This document shows, in pieces, positions 1 to 9,909 of a DNA stretch of 64,000 nt. A program made the translations under genes and the position numbers. Position 1 is the first letter of the stretch; every line of letters begins with the position of its first letter. The notes beneath the pieces were generated by a model. The model searched no databases and was not told where the DNA came from. It saw nothing but the letters and a program-made list of their open reading frames with translations. Source of the DNA: Anaerolineales bacterium (lineage in GTDB: Bacteria; Chloroflexota; Anaerolineae; Aggregatilineales; UBA2796); NCBI GenBank assembly GCA_015075625.1, contig JABTTZ010000001.1, positions 1,178,001 to 1,242,000 on the forward strand, read 5' to 3'.

Positions 1-2397
1 GGCGTCCCAGAGAGCGACAAGACAAATAATGTGGCAACCCGCGAAGTGACGGTTATTGTGGCGACGGTGACGAATCCCACCGCCACCGCCACCCCGACGG
101 ATACGGCGACGCCCGATGTGACGGCAACGCCCATCCCGCCAACGGAAACCCCCGTCCCGCCCACCGAAACCTTGATTCCGCCGCCGGATACGGCGACGCC
201 AGAGCCAGAGACGGCAACGCCGGAAGCGCCAACAACGACGCCAGAGCCAGAGACGGCAACGCCGGAAGCGCCAACAACGACGCCAGAGCCAGAGACGGCA
301 ACACCGGAGGCGCCAACAACGACGCCAGAGCCAGAGACGGCAACACCGGAAGCGCCGACGACAACGCCTGAACCCCCCACCGAAACGCCCATTCCGGCAA
401 CGGCAATGCCCTCGATCAGCGTCCAGCCAAGCTGCACGGCGGAACTGGTCGCCTCGTTCGTCCTGATCAACAACGGCGGGGCGATGAGCGCCCCGACGGC
501 ATTCACGATAACGAACATAAACGGGGCGGTGGTCTTGGCGGGCGGCGATCTGCTCATGGAGGCGGGCGGCAGCCGCGTCCTCACGGTGCAGGGCGTCTCC
601 GGCGTGCTGACGCTGAGCATCCCGCAGTATCAGGTCTTTGCGCAGGCGGACTGCCCCGTGCCAACGGCAACGGCTGAACCGCCGACAGTGACGCCCGAAC
701 CAGCCACCGAGACACCCATCCCGCCCACCGAGACGCCCATTCCGGCAACGGCAATGCCCTCGATCAGCGTCCAGCCAAGCTGCACGGCGGAACTGGTCGC
801 CTCGTTCGTCCTGATCAACAACGGCGGGGCGATGAGCGCCCCGACGGCATTCACGATAACGAACATAAACGGGGCGGTGGTCTTGGCGGGCGGCGATCTG
901 CTCATGGAGGCGGGCGGCAGCCGCGTCCTCACGGTGCAGGGCGTCTCCGGCGTGCTGACGCTGAGCATCCCGCAGTATCAGGTCTTTGCGCAGGCGGACT
1001 GCCCCGTGCCAGCCACCGAGACACCCATCCCGCCCACCGAGACGCCCATTCCGGCAACGGCAATGCCCTCGATCAGCGTCCAGCCAAGCTGCACGGCGGA
1101 ACTGGTCGCCTCGTTCGTCCTGATCAATAACGGCGGGGCAATGAGCGCCCCGACGGCATTCACGATAACGAACATAAACGGGGCGGTGGTCTTGGCGGGC
1201 GGCGATCTGCTCATGGAGGCGGGCGGCAGCCGCGTCCTCACGGTACAGGGCGTCTCCGGCGTGCTGACGCTGAGCATCCCGCAGTATCAGGTTTTTGCGC
1301 AGGCGGACTGCCCCGTGCCAACGGCAACGGCTGAACCGCCGACAGTGACGCCCGAACCAGCCACCGAGACGCCCATCCCGGCAACGCCCATGCCAGCGAT
1401 CAGCGTCCAGCCAAGCTGCACGGCGGAACTGGTCGCCTCGTTCGTCCTGATCAACAACGGCGGGGCAATGAGTTTCCCGACCAGTTACACGGTGGTTGAT
1501 AGCAGCGGCATCCCGCTCTTGGGAGGCAGTGATCTCCAATTGGAGGCGGGTGGAAACCGCGTCCTCACGGTGCAGGGCATCCCAGGCGTGATCACCCTGA
1601 ATGTGCCGGAATATCAGCTTGTCTCACAGGCGAACTGCCCGCTCCCAACGGCAACCCCCGAACAGGCGACGGCAACCCCAGAGCCAAGCGTAGACATCGT
1701 TGATCTGGGTGCTGTTGCCGTACAGCCGAGCTTGAACAATCAGACACAGCAAATCATGCGCGGGATTCACGCCCTCTGGCTGCAAAGCGGCGGGACGGGG
1801 AATGATTTCAGCCTGACCGGAAACGGACTGCTGCTAGGAATCAGCGATCTCTACAGCCAAAGCGCGAACTTCGATCAATATGCCGGACTTGCCCAGAGCA
1901 TCCTCGATAACTACGGGGCAGCCGTCCAAGCGCTGCAAGGGCGCTATGGGCAGTGTAATGCCGGCACGCCGATCCAATGCCCGCAGGGAAGGTCGCCGCT
2001 CGTCTTTATCGATACCGTCAGTGTGGCAATGCAAACGGGAACGCCCGTCGATACCTATCGGAACGATCTGACGGCGCTCGTGGGGCAGTTGGCACAGCAA
2101 GGGATGATCCCCGTCCTTGTGACGACGCCCGGACGCGCCGATGATCAGGCGCTTGCCACCTACAACACAGCGGTGTTCCGCGTTGCCGAGGCAAACCAAC
2201 TCCCATTGTTCAACCTGTATGGAATTGGGGCGGTCAATCCGGCGCTGCTGGACCCCTTCGGAAAACTGACCGACCCCGGCGCCGGCGCACGGGCGGACTT
2301 TTCAGCCGGGGTATTGGCAACCTTTGGGGTGAACAACGCCGTCCTTGAACTGATGACGCTTTTGGAGGAGGTGCGCACGACGATCTTCACACCGTAG
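1..2397 (+). CDS. 5'-truncated CARDB / Thr-Pro-rich surface protein with four internal Ig-like repeats
   Basis: The reading frame is open from base 1, and its first residues (GVPESDKTNNVATREVTV) look like the last strand of a CARDB adhesion domain. The gene therefore starts left of the window; the GTG at 31 is only the first in-frame start codon. Next come a Thr/Pro/Ala/Glu-rich linker, four ~85-residue repeats each starting near ISVQPSCTAELVASF and ending near QADCP (two conserved Cys each), more TP-rich spacers, and a ~220-residue C-terminal domain with a vaguely SGNH-hydrolase-like layout (GNGLLLGISDLY, VFIDTVSVAM, PVLVTTPGR). I do not see a complete SGNH catalytic set. Repeats 1-3 are nearly identical in DNA and repeat 4 has diverged. 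An extracytoplasmic location is inferred from composition. Substrate and function are unknown. Confidence 0.75.
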   Translation, partial: GVPESDKTNNVATREVTVIVATVTNPTATATPTDTATPDVTATPIPPTETPVPPTETLIPPPDTATPEPETATPEAPTTTPEPETATPEAPTTTPEPETATPEAPTTTPEPETATPEAPTTTPEPPTETPIPATAMPSISVQPSCTAELVASFVLINNGGAMSAPTAFTITNINGAVVLAGGDLLMEAGGSRVLTVQGVSGVLTLSIPQYQVFAQADCPVPTATAEPPTVTPEPATETPIPPTETPIPATAMPSISVQPSCTAELVASFVLINNGGAMSAPTAFTITNINGAVVLAGGDLLMEAGGSRVLTVQGVSGVLTLSIPQYQVFAQADCPVPATETPIPPTETPIPATAMPSISVQPSCTAELVASFVLINNGGAMSAPTAFTITNINGAVVLAGGDLLMEAGGSRVLTVQGVSGVLTLSIPQYQVFAQADCPVPTATAEPPTVTPEPATETPIPATPMPAISVQPSCTAELVASFVLINNGGAMSFPTSYTVVDSSGIPLLGGSDLQLEAGGNRVLTVQGIPGVITLNVPEYQLVSQANCPLPTATPEQATATPEPSVDIVDLGAVAVQPSLNNQTQQIMRGIHALWLQSGGTGNDFSLTGNGLLLGISDLYSQSANFDQYAGLAQSILDNYGAAVQALQGRYGQCNAGTPIQCPQGRSPLVFIDTVSVAMQTGTPVDTYRNDLTALVGQLAQQGMIPVLVTTPGRADDQALATYNTAVFRVAEANQLPLFNLYGIGAVNPALLDPFGKLTDPGAGARADFSAGVLATFGVNNAVLELMTLLEEVRTTIFTP
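199..366 (+). repeat. Four tandem 42-bp repeats encoding a TPEPETATPEAPTT linker
   Basis: A 42-nt unit starting CCAGAGCCAG recurs at 199, 241, 283 and 325 with only a few third-position changes. It encodes a 14-residue acidic Thr/Pro linker in the surface protein. The unit length is a multiple of three, so copy-number changes keep the frame. Confidence 0.9.
391..1656 (+). repeat. Four long in-frame direct repeats (offsets 348, 309, 327 bp)
   Basis: The segment beginning ATTCCGGCAACGGCAATGCC starts at 391, 739 and 1048, with a diverged fourth copy from 1375. Copies 1-3 are almost identical over ~270 bp, including synonymous positions, and differ mainly in the length of the TP-rich spacer. This suggests recent unequal recombination or gene conversion. 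All offsets are multiples of three. Confidence 0.9.
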
Positions 2398-3205
2398 CCC
2401 CGTGCGGCGTCCAGCCATGATCGCCCGCCGCTAAAGCAGCGGGCTGAGGCTGACCACCCCTACGGGGCTTGAAGGCAAATGCGGCACGGTGCATTCCGTG
2501 TTAAGCCCCAACGGGGTGATCATGCCTAGCGCGGGTGTTTTAACCCCGCGCCATGTGTTTCCCCGCGCCCGCCCCCCGCGCCCCGTGCGGCGTCCAGCCA
2601 TGATCGCCCGCCGCTAAAGCAGCGGGCTGAGGCTGACCACCCCTACGGGGCTTGAAGGCAAATGCGGCACGGTGCATTCCGTTTTAAGCCCCAGTGGGGT
2701 GATCATGCCTAGCGCGGGCGTTTTAACCCCGCGCTAGGTGTTTCCCCGCCTCCCGTGCGGCGTCCAGCCATGATCGCCCGCCGCTAAAGCAGCGGGCTGA
2801 GGGTGACCACCCCTACGGGGCTTGAAGGCAAATGCCGCACGGTGTATTCCGTCTTAAGCCCCAACGGGGTGATTATTCCTAGCGCGGGCGTTTTAACCCC
2901 GCCATGTGTTTCCCCGCCTCCCTGCCTCCCGCCCTCCGCGCCCCGTCCAGCCATGATCGCCCGCCGCTAAAGCAGCGGGCTGAGGGTGACCACCCCTACG
3001 GGGCTTGAAGGCAAAGGCGCATCCTGTATTCTGGTTTAAGCCCCAACGGGGTGATTAGTCCTAGCGCGGGCGTTTTAACCCCGCGCCCCCCTACGGGGCT
3101 TGAAGGCAAAGGCGCATCCTGTATTCTGGTTTAAGCCCCAACGGGGTGATTATTCCTAGCGCGGGCGTTTTAACCCCGCGCCATGTGTTTCCCCGCCTCC
3201 CTGCC
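2398..3205. repeat. Tandem array of ~170-183-bp palindromic intergenic repeat units
   Basis: This 0.8-kb gene-free stretch holds four units starting near 2401, 2584, 2754 and 2937, plus a truncated fifth from about 3087. Each unit contains several short palindromes: CCCGCCGCT/AGCAGCGGGC, CACCCC-TA-CGGGGCTT, its partial inverse AAGCCCCAACGGGGTG about 35 bp later, and GCGCGGG-N9-CCCGCGC. The last lies around a GTTTTAA core. Degenerate single copies of the first half occur at about 9762, 9910, 45305, 49446 and 59246, always between genes. There is no ORF and no spacer variation, so this is a REP-like dispersed family, not CRISPR. Confidence 0.8.
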
Positions 3206-3295
3206 TCCCCCCCGCACCCACATCACCTTATCATCGTTCACTTCCCCATTGATCAGCGGCGAACACCCGTAGGGTGATCACTGGGGATCAATCGG

Positions 3296-3323
3296 TTGCG
3301 CGGACTCGCACCTCTCTTATACT
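3296..3323 (+). promoter_or_regulatory. Predicted sigma70-type promoter of the alpha-2-macroglobulin gene
   Basis: TTGCGC (3296-3301), a 16-bp spacer and TATACT (3318-3323) lie ~34 bp before the chosen start codon. Sequence match only. Confidence 0.45.
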
Positions 3324-3356
3324 CATGCTTAGGTATGTATGGGAGGAAGTTTCTTT

Positions 3357-6300
3357 ATGAGTCGTCTACGTTTTGCGCGTCGCCGCGACACCTTACTATC
3401 CCTTTGGATAGGGAGTTTTGTCCTCTTTTTAGCGATCATCGCTCCTGTCCTCCACGTCCGCAGTGCCGCTGATGACATTGCCCCAGAGGTTGTGGAAACC
3501 GACCCCTTCCGAGGGACGGAAATCACCCTAGATAACCCACTGACCCTTTATTTCAACGTCCCGATGGATCGCCAGAGTACAGAGGCGGCATTCGCCACCC
3601 GTCCGACGATTCCCGGACGCTTTTCGTGGGCGGACGATCTGACGCTCACCTTCACCCCCACCGCCGCGTTGGAACGTGCCGCAGAGTACGTGTTCACGCT
3701 GAGCGAAGGGGCGAAAAGCACGGCGGGCGTGCCGCTGAAACAGCCGTTCCGCCTTGCCTTGCAGACCGTTGGCTACCTTGAGGTCGTGCGTTTGATTCCC
3801 GCTGATGGGACGACGGACGTAGAAACTGTGCCAACGATCACGGTTATTTTCAACCGTCCCGTTGTGCCACTGCTGCCCATTGCCGAGATGCGAGCGCTCC
3901 CCTCGCCCATCGTCGTTGAGCCGGCTGTGACCGGAACGGGCGAATGGATCAGCACCTCGATCTACACCTTTAAGCCCGATGGCTTGAAGGGCGGCAGCGC
4001 CTTCACCGTGCGCGTGCCAAAGGGCTTAAAAGATGTCACTGGCAGTGAACTGACCGACGATGTGGTTGCCAAGTTCACCACACTTCGTCCGGCGATCATT
4101 CAGGTTTATCCAAGTGATAAAAATAGCAGGCTTTCGCGCAAACCGGTGATCAGCCTCACCTTTAGCCAGCCAATGGATCGCAGCAGCACAGAGAACGCCT
4201 TCCAACTGCTCTCTGATAAAAGCGGGGCGCTCATTGCGGGCAAGATCACGTGGAATGACCGCAACACACGGCTGACGTTTGAGCCGGACGAGCTGCTTGA
4301 TTACGCCTCCACCTATTTTTTCACGGTTGCCACCAGCGCCCGCAGCGCCACCGGCGCCCCGCTGAACATGGCGACGGATTTCCGCTCCAGATTTACCACG
4401 TTGGAACTGCCTGAATTACGCAGCGTCTACCCCAGAGAGGGCATGAACAATGTGCAGGCGTCGGGCGCCTCCTTTGAGTTCTCTGTGCCAATAAACTTCA
4501 AGGATTTTGACAAACGGATCACTGTCTCCCCCGAGCCCAAGCTCCGTTTTGAGAACTACTCCTACGATTACGAATACAACTTTTCCTTCAGCCACGAGCC
4601 GGCAACGACCTACACCGTCACCCTTGATCCGGCAGGCTTGGTCGATGTCTACGGCACGCAAGTGACTATCCCCGCCTCGGATCGCTACCGCATCGAAAAC
4701 GGGAAGGTCGTCTTTACGTGGTCAACGGGGAACTACCCCTCCGAGGCATCCCTGAAAACGGGAACGGATGTTGGCTTGTACAGCGCCTATGCCGCCACCA
4801 CCCGCCTGTTCTCCACCCATCGCAACATTGAGCAGATCAACCTCGCCCTTTACGAACTGCCCTTAGAAGAACTGCTTAAGACGGCGGAGCGCTATTGGTA
4901 CACCCCCGACCTGAGCAAAACCACGAAACTGCGCTCATGGACGGTGAAGGTTGAAAACCCGGCGAATGTCCTGCGCTATGACATGCTGACGATCAGCGAT
5001 CAGGGCGAGAGCTACCCGCCAGCCCCCATCACCTGTGAGGGGGCGCCGCCCTCCCGCTTGCGTCCGGGGATGTTCGCCTTTGTTCTGCCCGATGATCCAA
5101 CGCCGCTGAACGTCCGCAAGGATGCCCGAACGGACGCCGAAAAAATTACCCAACTGCCGGTGAACACCCAATTCATGATTCAAGATGGTCCCGTCTGCCG
5201 CAGTGGGATTGTCTGGTGGAACATCCAAGCCACTCCCGATAAATCGATTCGCGGGTGGGTGGCAGAAGGCGTGGGGACGAAATACTTCATCGGGGAACGC
5301 GGCGCGTCAGGCGTTGTAGACCCCACGTATATCCAAAAGTATGACGAGGCAAGCCCTGCCAAGCCCGCCCTCCCCCCCGGTGCGTATTACCTCACCTTCA
5401 ATTCGCCGGAAATCCCCTACGGCAGTGGGCTGCGCCATGTCATGTTCGTGGCAAAGAGCAACCTCACCCTGAAGCTGACCCCCTATGGCGTCATGGCGTG
5501 GGTGACCGATTTGCAAAGCGGGCAGCCCGTGCCGAATCAGTCGGTCACGTTCTACAACGTAGAGCGCACAGACGGCGCAAACAACGACACCCGCTACAAC
5601 GTGATCACGCTTGGGGAGGCAATGAGCGATGCCGATGGCATTGCTTACTTCGCCTTCCCAAAGCCGCTCGACAACCTTTACACGGGGCTGGTCGCCGCTG
5701 TGGGGGAGAAGAGTCACTTTGGCATTGGCTCGTTGAATTGGGATGGTGGAATCGCCTCGTGGGATTTTGAGCAGCCCTCGAATTACTATCCCTCGAATGT
5801 CTCCATGTACATCTACAGTGATCGTTCGCTCTACCGTCCGGGGCAGCCCATTTACTTCCGAGGTGTGCTGCGTGACCGCAAAGACATCACCTACACGATC
5901 AGTCCGGTGAAAACCGTCTGGGTGCAGGTTGTTGATGGACGGCAGCAGGTGATCTATGAAAAGGAACTGCCTGTCACCGATTTTGGCACGTTTGCCGATC
6001 ACGCCGATGTTGCCGTCGATGCGCCACTGGGCTACTACCAAGTCCTTGTCCGGCTAGGGCAGAAGGGCGACGCAGACAAATACAGCGGACCCGTCTTCTC
6101 GCGGGGGGTCAATATCGCTGAGTACCGCGTGCCAGAATACCAAGTGACCCTCACCCCGGAGCAGGTTCAGCTTGTTCAGGGCGATACGATCCGCGTCACT
6201 GTCGAAAGCACCTACTTCTTTGGCGGGGCGTTGAGCAACGCCACTGTTGAATGGTCTGCCTTCAGCGACGATTACTACTTCTCCTACAAAGGCAAGGGGC

Positions 6301-9300
6301 GCTACAACTTCATCGACTACAACGAAGATGAAGGCTACAGCGAAACCTACCGCCCCTATGGGGAAGAAATTGCCACTGGCTCAGGGACAACCGACGGGCA
6401 AGGGAAATTCGTCATCGAACTCCCCGCCAGTTTGGGGAAGGCAGCGCAAAGCCAATCGATTGCCATTGAAGCGCGGGTGCGCGACGAGAGCGACCAAATC
6501 ATCGCCGGACGCGCTACCGTGATCGTCAATCAGGGCGAGTTTTACATTGGCGCAGCGCCGGAAGAATACATCGGCACGGCGGGCAAACCCCAACAGGTGA
6601 ACCTGATCACCGTCACCAGCGAGAGCGCCCCGCAGCCAAACACCCCCCTTGCCGTGACCGTTGTCGAACGGCGCTGGCGCAGTGTGCAGACTGTTGAACC
6701 CGCCACCGGACGCACTGTATGGAACTACGACGTGGAAGAAAAGCCCGTCACCGATGGGGAGGTGACCACCGACGCCGACGGGAAAGGGACGTTCACCTTT
6801 ACGCCGGAGGCGGGCGGCATCTACAAAGTCTATGTCACCAGCCGCGACTCGCGCGGGAACGCGATCAAGACCTCCACCTTCCTATGGGTGGCGGGTCCGA
6901 ACTACGTCCCCTGGCGGCAGCAGAACAGCAACCGCATCGATCTGAAGATTGACCGCGACAACTACGCCGTTGGCGATACGGCAAACATCCTGATCGCCAG
7001 CCCCTTCCAAGGGGAGACGACAGCGCTGATCACCGTTGAGCGTGGCGACATCATCAAACGGGAAGTCCTCCGCCTCCCAAACAACAGCTACGTCTACCAA
7101 CTGCCGATCACGGCTGACCTTGCCCCGAACGCCTTCGTCTCCGTCGTGATTATGAAGGGTGTGGACGAGACAAACCCCGTCCCTGCCTTCCGCGTCGGGC
7201 TGATCGGACTAGGCGTTGAGGTGGAGCGGCTGAAACTGAACATCACAGCGACCCCCGATAAAACGCGGACGGGTCCGGGCGAAACAGTCACCTACACCCT
7301 GAAAGTGACCGATTACAAGGGCGAGCCAGTCCAAGCCGAAGTGGGCGTCGGGCTGACCGATCTTGCTGTTCTCTCGCTGCTGCCCGATACCAGCACGCCG
7401 ATCTTGGATTTCTTCTATCGGCAGCAGGGCTTGAGCATCCGCACGAGCGCCTCGCTCACGGTGAGCGTTGACCAGCAGACGCAGGAAATCTTGAACACAG
7501 TGAAAGGCGGCGGCGGCGGCGGACCGGAGGGCGGCATTTTCCAAGTGCGCCAGAAGTTTATCGACACCCCGTTGTGGCAGCCGAGCGTCGTCACCAATGA
7601 ACAGGGCGAGGCGACGGTTGCCGTGACGCTGCCTGACCAACTGACGACATGGCGCTTGGACGCCCGCGCCGTGACGCTCCCCATTGGCGAGACGAAAAAC
7701 ACCCTTGTTGGGCAGAACACGGTGGATATCCTCAGCACGAAACCGCTGCTCATCCGTCCGGTGACGCCGCGCTTCTTTGTGGAGGGCGATAAGACGACGT
7801 TGGTGGCGGTGGTGAATAACAATTCCGGCGCGGCGCAAGAGGTCAAGGTGCATATCGACTTGACCGGCGCAGCGGCGCTGGAAGGCACAGAGCGCGTCTT
7901 GAGCATTCCCGATGGGGATCGCGGACGCTTTGAATTCCCCATTGAGGTTGGTACGGGCGAGGCGGTGGGCGTCACCTTCTTCGCCAGCAGCGCCGATGGC
8001 GCGTTCACCGATGCGGCAAAGAGCGCCGTTGGGCAGGGCGAGGAAAAGACGCTCCCCATCAAGCGCTATGAAGTGCCGGAAACAGTTGGCACGGGTGGGG
8101 CGCTCAGCACGAATGACCTCGCGATTGTGGAAGGAATCATGCTCCCCCGCCGTTACGAGGTGAAGGAAGGGCGCTTGGACATCCGGCTGGATCGTTCGTT
8201 GGCGGCAAGCACACTGGACGCGCTGGAGGCGCTGCGCTACTTCCCCTACTACTGCACAGAGCAGACGATCAGCCGCTTCTTGCCCAACCTTGCCACCTAT
8301 GGTGCGTTCACCAAACTGGGCGTGAACGATCCGGTTTTGAAACGCCAAGTGGAAGAGGCGCTCAGCGCCGCGCTCCAACGGCTCTACAACGATCAAAAAT
8401 CGGATGGCGGGTGGGGCTGGTTCAAGCGCGATGAGAGCAACCCGCTGGTCACCGCCTATGCCCTGATCGGCTTGGTCGAGGCGCGCTCACAAGGATTCAC
8501 CGTAGAAGATAAGGTGATCAGCCGCGCTGCGGGCAGGCTGCAAAGCGACCTCGCCCGGATGAACGTTGGACGGCTGACCCCACGCTGGCAGTTGAACCGT
8601 CAGGCGTTCATGCTCTACGCGCTGGCGATGGCAGATGTGGGCAGTTTCAGCCGCTCGTTGGCAATCTACGAGGTGCGCGAATCGCTTGACCTTTACGCAC
8701 GGGCGTATCTGGCGATGGCGTTCCACAAGATGGACCCGGCAAATAAGACCTACACCGATACCCTGATCAGCGATTTGATCAATCGGGCGTCGATCTCGGC
8801 GACGGGAGTCTCGTGGACGGAAGATGGCAGCGACTATATCAACTGGAACACGAATACGCGCTCCACAGCGCTGGCGCTGAAGGCGCTGCTCCAGATCGAT
8901 CCCGCTAACCCATTGATCCCCAACGCCGTCCGTTGGTTGATGATCGCCCGCCAAGCCGATATGTGGGAAACCACCCAAGAGACGGCGTGGTCGGTCATGG
9001 CGCTGGTGGACTACATGCAGTACACGGGCGAACTGAACGGGAACTACACCTTTGGTGTCACGCTGAACAACACGGCGCTGGCGGACACAGAGACGACAAC
9101 CCCCGCGAACATTCGCCAATCGGTGAAACTCTCGGTGGATGTTGCCGACCTCTTGAAGGGCGAGGTGAACCGCCTGCGTTTCAACCGTACCGCTGGCGAG
9201 GGGATGCTCTATTACACGGCGCACATGCGGGTGAACCTGCCGGTGGAACTGGTCGAAGCTGAATCGCGGGGGATCACGGTGGAGCGGCAGTACACGATTG

Positions 9301-9719
9301 TCGGCGGCGATGGGACACCCGTCACTGAAGCAAAGGTGGGCGATACCATCCGCGTCACGCTGACGATCATCCTTCCAAGCGATCAACACTACATCGTCAT
9401 CAACGACCCAATCCCCGCCGGAACAGAGGCGATCAACCCCAACCTTGCCACCAGCACAGTGGGCGAGCCGCCCAATCTGCGCTTGGATAACCCCTTCCGC
9501 GATGGGTGGGGCTGGTGGTGGTTTAGCGAGACCGAACTGCGCGATGACCGCACCGTTCTGTATGCGACATACCTTCCCAAAGGGACGTACAAATACACCT
9601 ACACCGTGCGGGCGGGCATGGCGGGGACGTTCAAGGTGATCCCCACGACGGGCGAGGCGTTCTATACCCCAGAGGTGTACGGGCGCAGCAGCGGATCGCT
9701 GTTCACCATCAAACCGTAA
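3357..9719 (+). CDS. Bacterial alpha-2-macroglobulin family protease-trapping protein
   Basis: This 2120-residue extracytoplasmic protein is expected to trap proteases through a reactive thioester. A GGAGG Shine-Dalgarno at 3342-3346 lies 10 bp before ATG 3357, so I prefer this start to the ATG at 3339, which overlaps it. The N-terminus is RRR-rich followed by a hydrophobic signal/anchor helix ending near VRSAA; no lipobox Cys is seen. Next are about four SbsA/Big_5 Ig-like repeats (residues ~30-450), an SH3b-like segment (~570-645, LNVRKDARTDAEKITQLP), macroglobulin domains, a Gly-rich stretch (~1384-1389) near the expected bait region, and the TED domain. The TED domain carries the thioester motif CTEQ (Cys1633; bases 8253-8264). 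In Proteobacteria this family is often beside pbpC; no such gene is adjacent here. Confidence 0.9.
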   Translation: MSRLRFARRRDTLLSLWIGSFVLFLAIIAPVLHVRSAADDIAPEVVETDPFRGTEITLDNPLTLYFNVPMDRQSTEAAFATRPTIPGRFSWADDLTLTFTPTAALERAAEYVFTLSEGAKSTAGVPLKQPFRLALQTVGYLEVVRLIPADGTTDVETVPTITVIFNRPVVPLLPIAEMRALPSPIVVEPAVTGTGEWISTSIYTFKPDGLKGGSAFTVRVPKGLKDVTGSELTDDVVAKFTTLRPAIIQVYPSDKNSRLSRKPVISLTFSQPMDRSSTENAFQLLSDKSGALIAGKITWNDRNTRLTFEPDELLDYASTYFFTVATSARSATGAPLNMATDFRSRFTTLELPELRSVYPREGMNNVQASGASFEFSVPINFKDFDKRITVSPEPKLRFENYSYDYEYNFSFSHEPATTYTVTLDPAGLVDVYGTQVTIPASDRYRIENGKVVFTWSTGNYPSEASLKTGTDVGLYSAYAATTRLFSTHRNIEQINLALYELPLEELLKTAERYWYTPDLSKTTKLRSWTVKVENPANVLRYDMLTISDQGESYPPAPITCEGAPPSRLRPGMFAFVLPDDPTPLNVRKDARTDAEKITQLPVNTQFMIQDGPVCRSGIVWWNIQATPDKSIRGWVAEGVGTKYFIGERGASGVVDPTYIQKYDEASPAKPALPPGAYYLTFNSPEIPYGSGLRHVMFVAKSNLTLKLTPYGVMAWVTDLQSGQPVPNQSVTFYNVERTDGANNDTRYNVITLGEAMSDADGIAYFAFPKPLDNLYTGLVAAVGEKSHFGIGSLNWDGGIASWDFEQPSNYYPSNVSMYIYSDRSLYRPGQPIYFRGVLRDRKDITYTISPVKTVWVQVVDGRQQVIYEKELPVTDFGTFADHADVAVDAPLGYYQVLVRLGQKGDADKYSGPVFSRGVNIAEYRVPEYQVTLTPEQVQLVQGDTIRVTVESTYFFGGALSNATVEWSAFSDDYYFSYKGKGRYNFIDYNEDEGYSETYRPYGEEIATGSGTTDGQGKFVIELPASLGKAAQSQSIAIEARVRDESDQIIAGRATVIVNQGEFYIGAAPEEYIGTAGKPQQVNLITVTSESAPQPNTPLAVTVVERRWRSVQTVEPATGRTVWNYDVEEKPVTDGEVTTDADGKGTFTFTPEAGGIYKVYVTSRDSRGNAIKTSTFLWVAGPNYVPWRQQNSNRIDLKIDRDNYAVGDTANILIASPFQGETTALITVERGDIIKREVLRLPNNSYVYQLPITADLAPNAFVSVVIMKGVDETNPVPAFRVGLIGLGVEVERLKLNITATPDKTRTGPGETVTYTLKVTDYKGEPVQAEVGVGLTDLAVLSLLPDTSTPILDFFYRQQGLSIRTSASLTVSVDQQTQEILNTVKGGGGGGPEGGIFQVRQKFIDTPLWQPSVVTNEQGEATVAVTLPDQLTTWRLDARAVTLPIGETKNTLVGQNTVDILSTKPLLIRPVTPRFFVEGDKTTLVAVVNNNSGAAQEVKVHIDLTGAAALEGTERVLSIPDGDRGRFEFPIEVGTGEAVGVTFFASSADGAFTDAAKSAVGQGEEKTLPIKRYEVPETVGTGGALSTNDLAIVEGIMLPRRYEVKEGRLDIRLDRSLAASTLDALEALRYFPYYCTEQTISRFLPNLATYGAFTKLGVNDPVLKRQVEEALSAALQRLYNDQKSDGGWGWFKRDESNPLVTAYALIGLVEARSQGFTVEDKVISRAAGRLQSDLARMNVGRLTPRWQLNRQAFMLYALAMADVGSFSRSLAIYEVRESLDLYARAYLAMAFHKMDPANKTYTDTLISDLINRASISATGVSWTEDGSDYINWNTNTRSTALALKALLQIDPANPLIPNAVRWLMIARQADMWETTQETAWSVMALVDYMQYTGELNGNYTFGVTLNNTALADTETTTPANIRQSVKLSVDVADLLKGEVNRLRFNRTAGEGMLYYTAHMRVNLPVELVEAESRGITVERQYTIVGGDGTPVTEAKVGDTIRVTLTIILPSDQHYIVINDPIPAGTEAINPNLATSTVGEPPNLRLDNPFRDGWGWWWFSETELRDDRTVLYATYLPKGTYKYTYTVRAGMAGTFKVIPTTGEAFYTPEVYGRSSGSLFTIKP

Positions 9720-9761
9720 TCTATCCTATCGGGGCGACCCTGTGTGGTTGCCGTGCGTGAA

Positions 9762-9811
9762 CACCCGCCGCTAGAGCAGCGGGCTAGGAGCAACCACCCC
9801 TTCAGGGCTTG
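9762..9811. repeat. Single degenerate copy of the palindromic intergenic repeat
   Basis: CCCGCCGCTAGAGCAGCGGGCT followed by an ACCACCCCTTCAGGGCTTG-like half matches the first part of the unit at 2401. It lies just downstream of the alpha-2-macroglobulin gene. Confidence 0.7.
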
Positions 9812-9838
9812 CCCCCCTAACAGAGAGAAGGAATCTCT

Positions 9839-9868
9839 CCCCCTTTCCCCGTAGACAGGGAAAGGGGG
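9839..9868. terminator. Strong 11-bp hairpin downstream of the alpha-2-macroglobulin gene
   Basis: CCCCCTTTCCC (9839-9849) and GGGAAAGGGGG (9858-9868) form a perfect 11-bp stem with an 8-nt loop. No T-run follows, so termination is only plausible. A related fragment (CCCCTTTCCCTCGTATACAGG) lies near 59190, so this may be part of another dispersed repeat. Confidence 0.4.
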
Positions 9869-9909
9869 TAGGGGGGATAGGGGTTCTGAACCAAGCGGCG
9901 CAAGGCGTG

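Noticed and set aside
199-366. 42-bp tandem repeats as a CRISPR or minisatellite element
   Set aside because: They are in frame and encode a Thr/Pro/Glu linker of a surface protein.
2398-3205. Regular repeats resembling a CRISPR array
   Set aside because: Units are ~170-183 bp with no short constant repeat alternating with unique spacers, and there are no cas genes. They are palindromic intergenic repeats.
7209-8396. 395-codon open frame on the - strand
   Set aside because: It is the antisense shadow of the alpha-2-macroglobulin core, has a composition typical of complementary GC-rich codons, and shows no known motif. The same applies to 5307-6041, 8487-9389 and 19321-20673.
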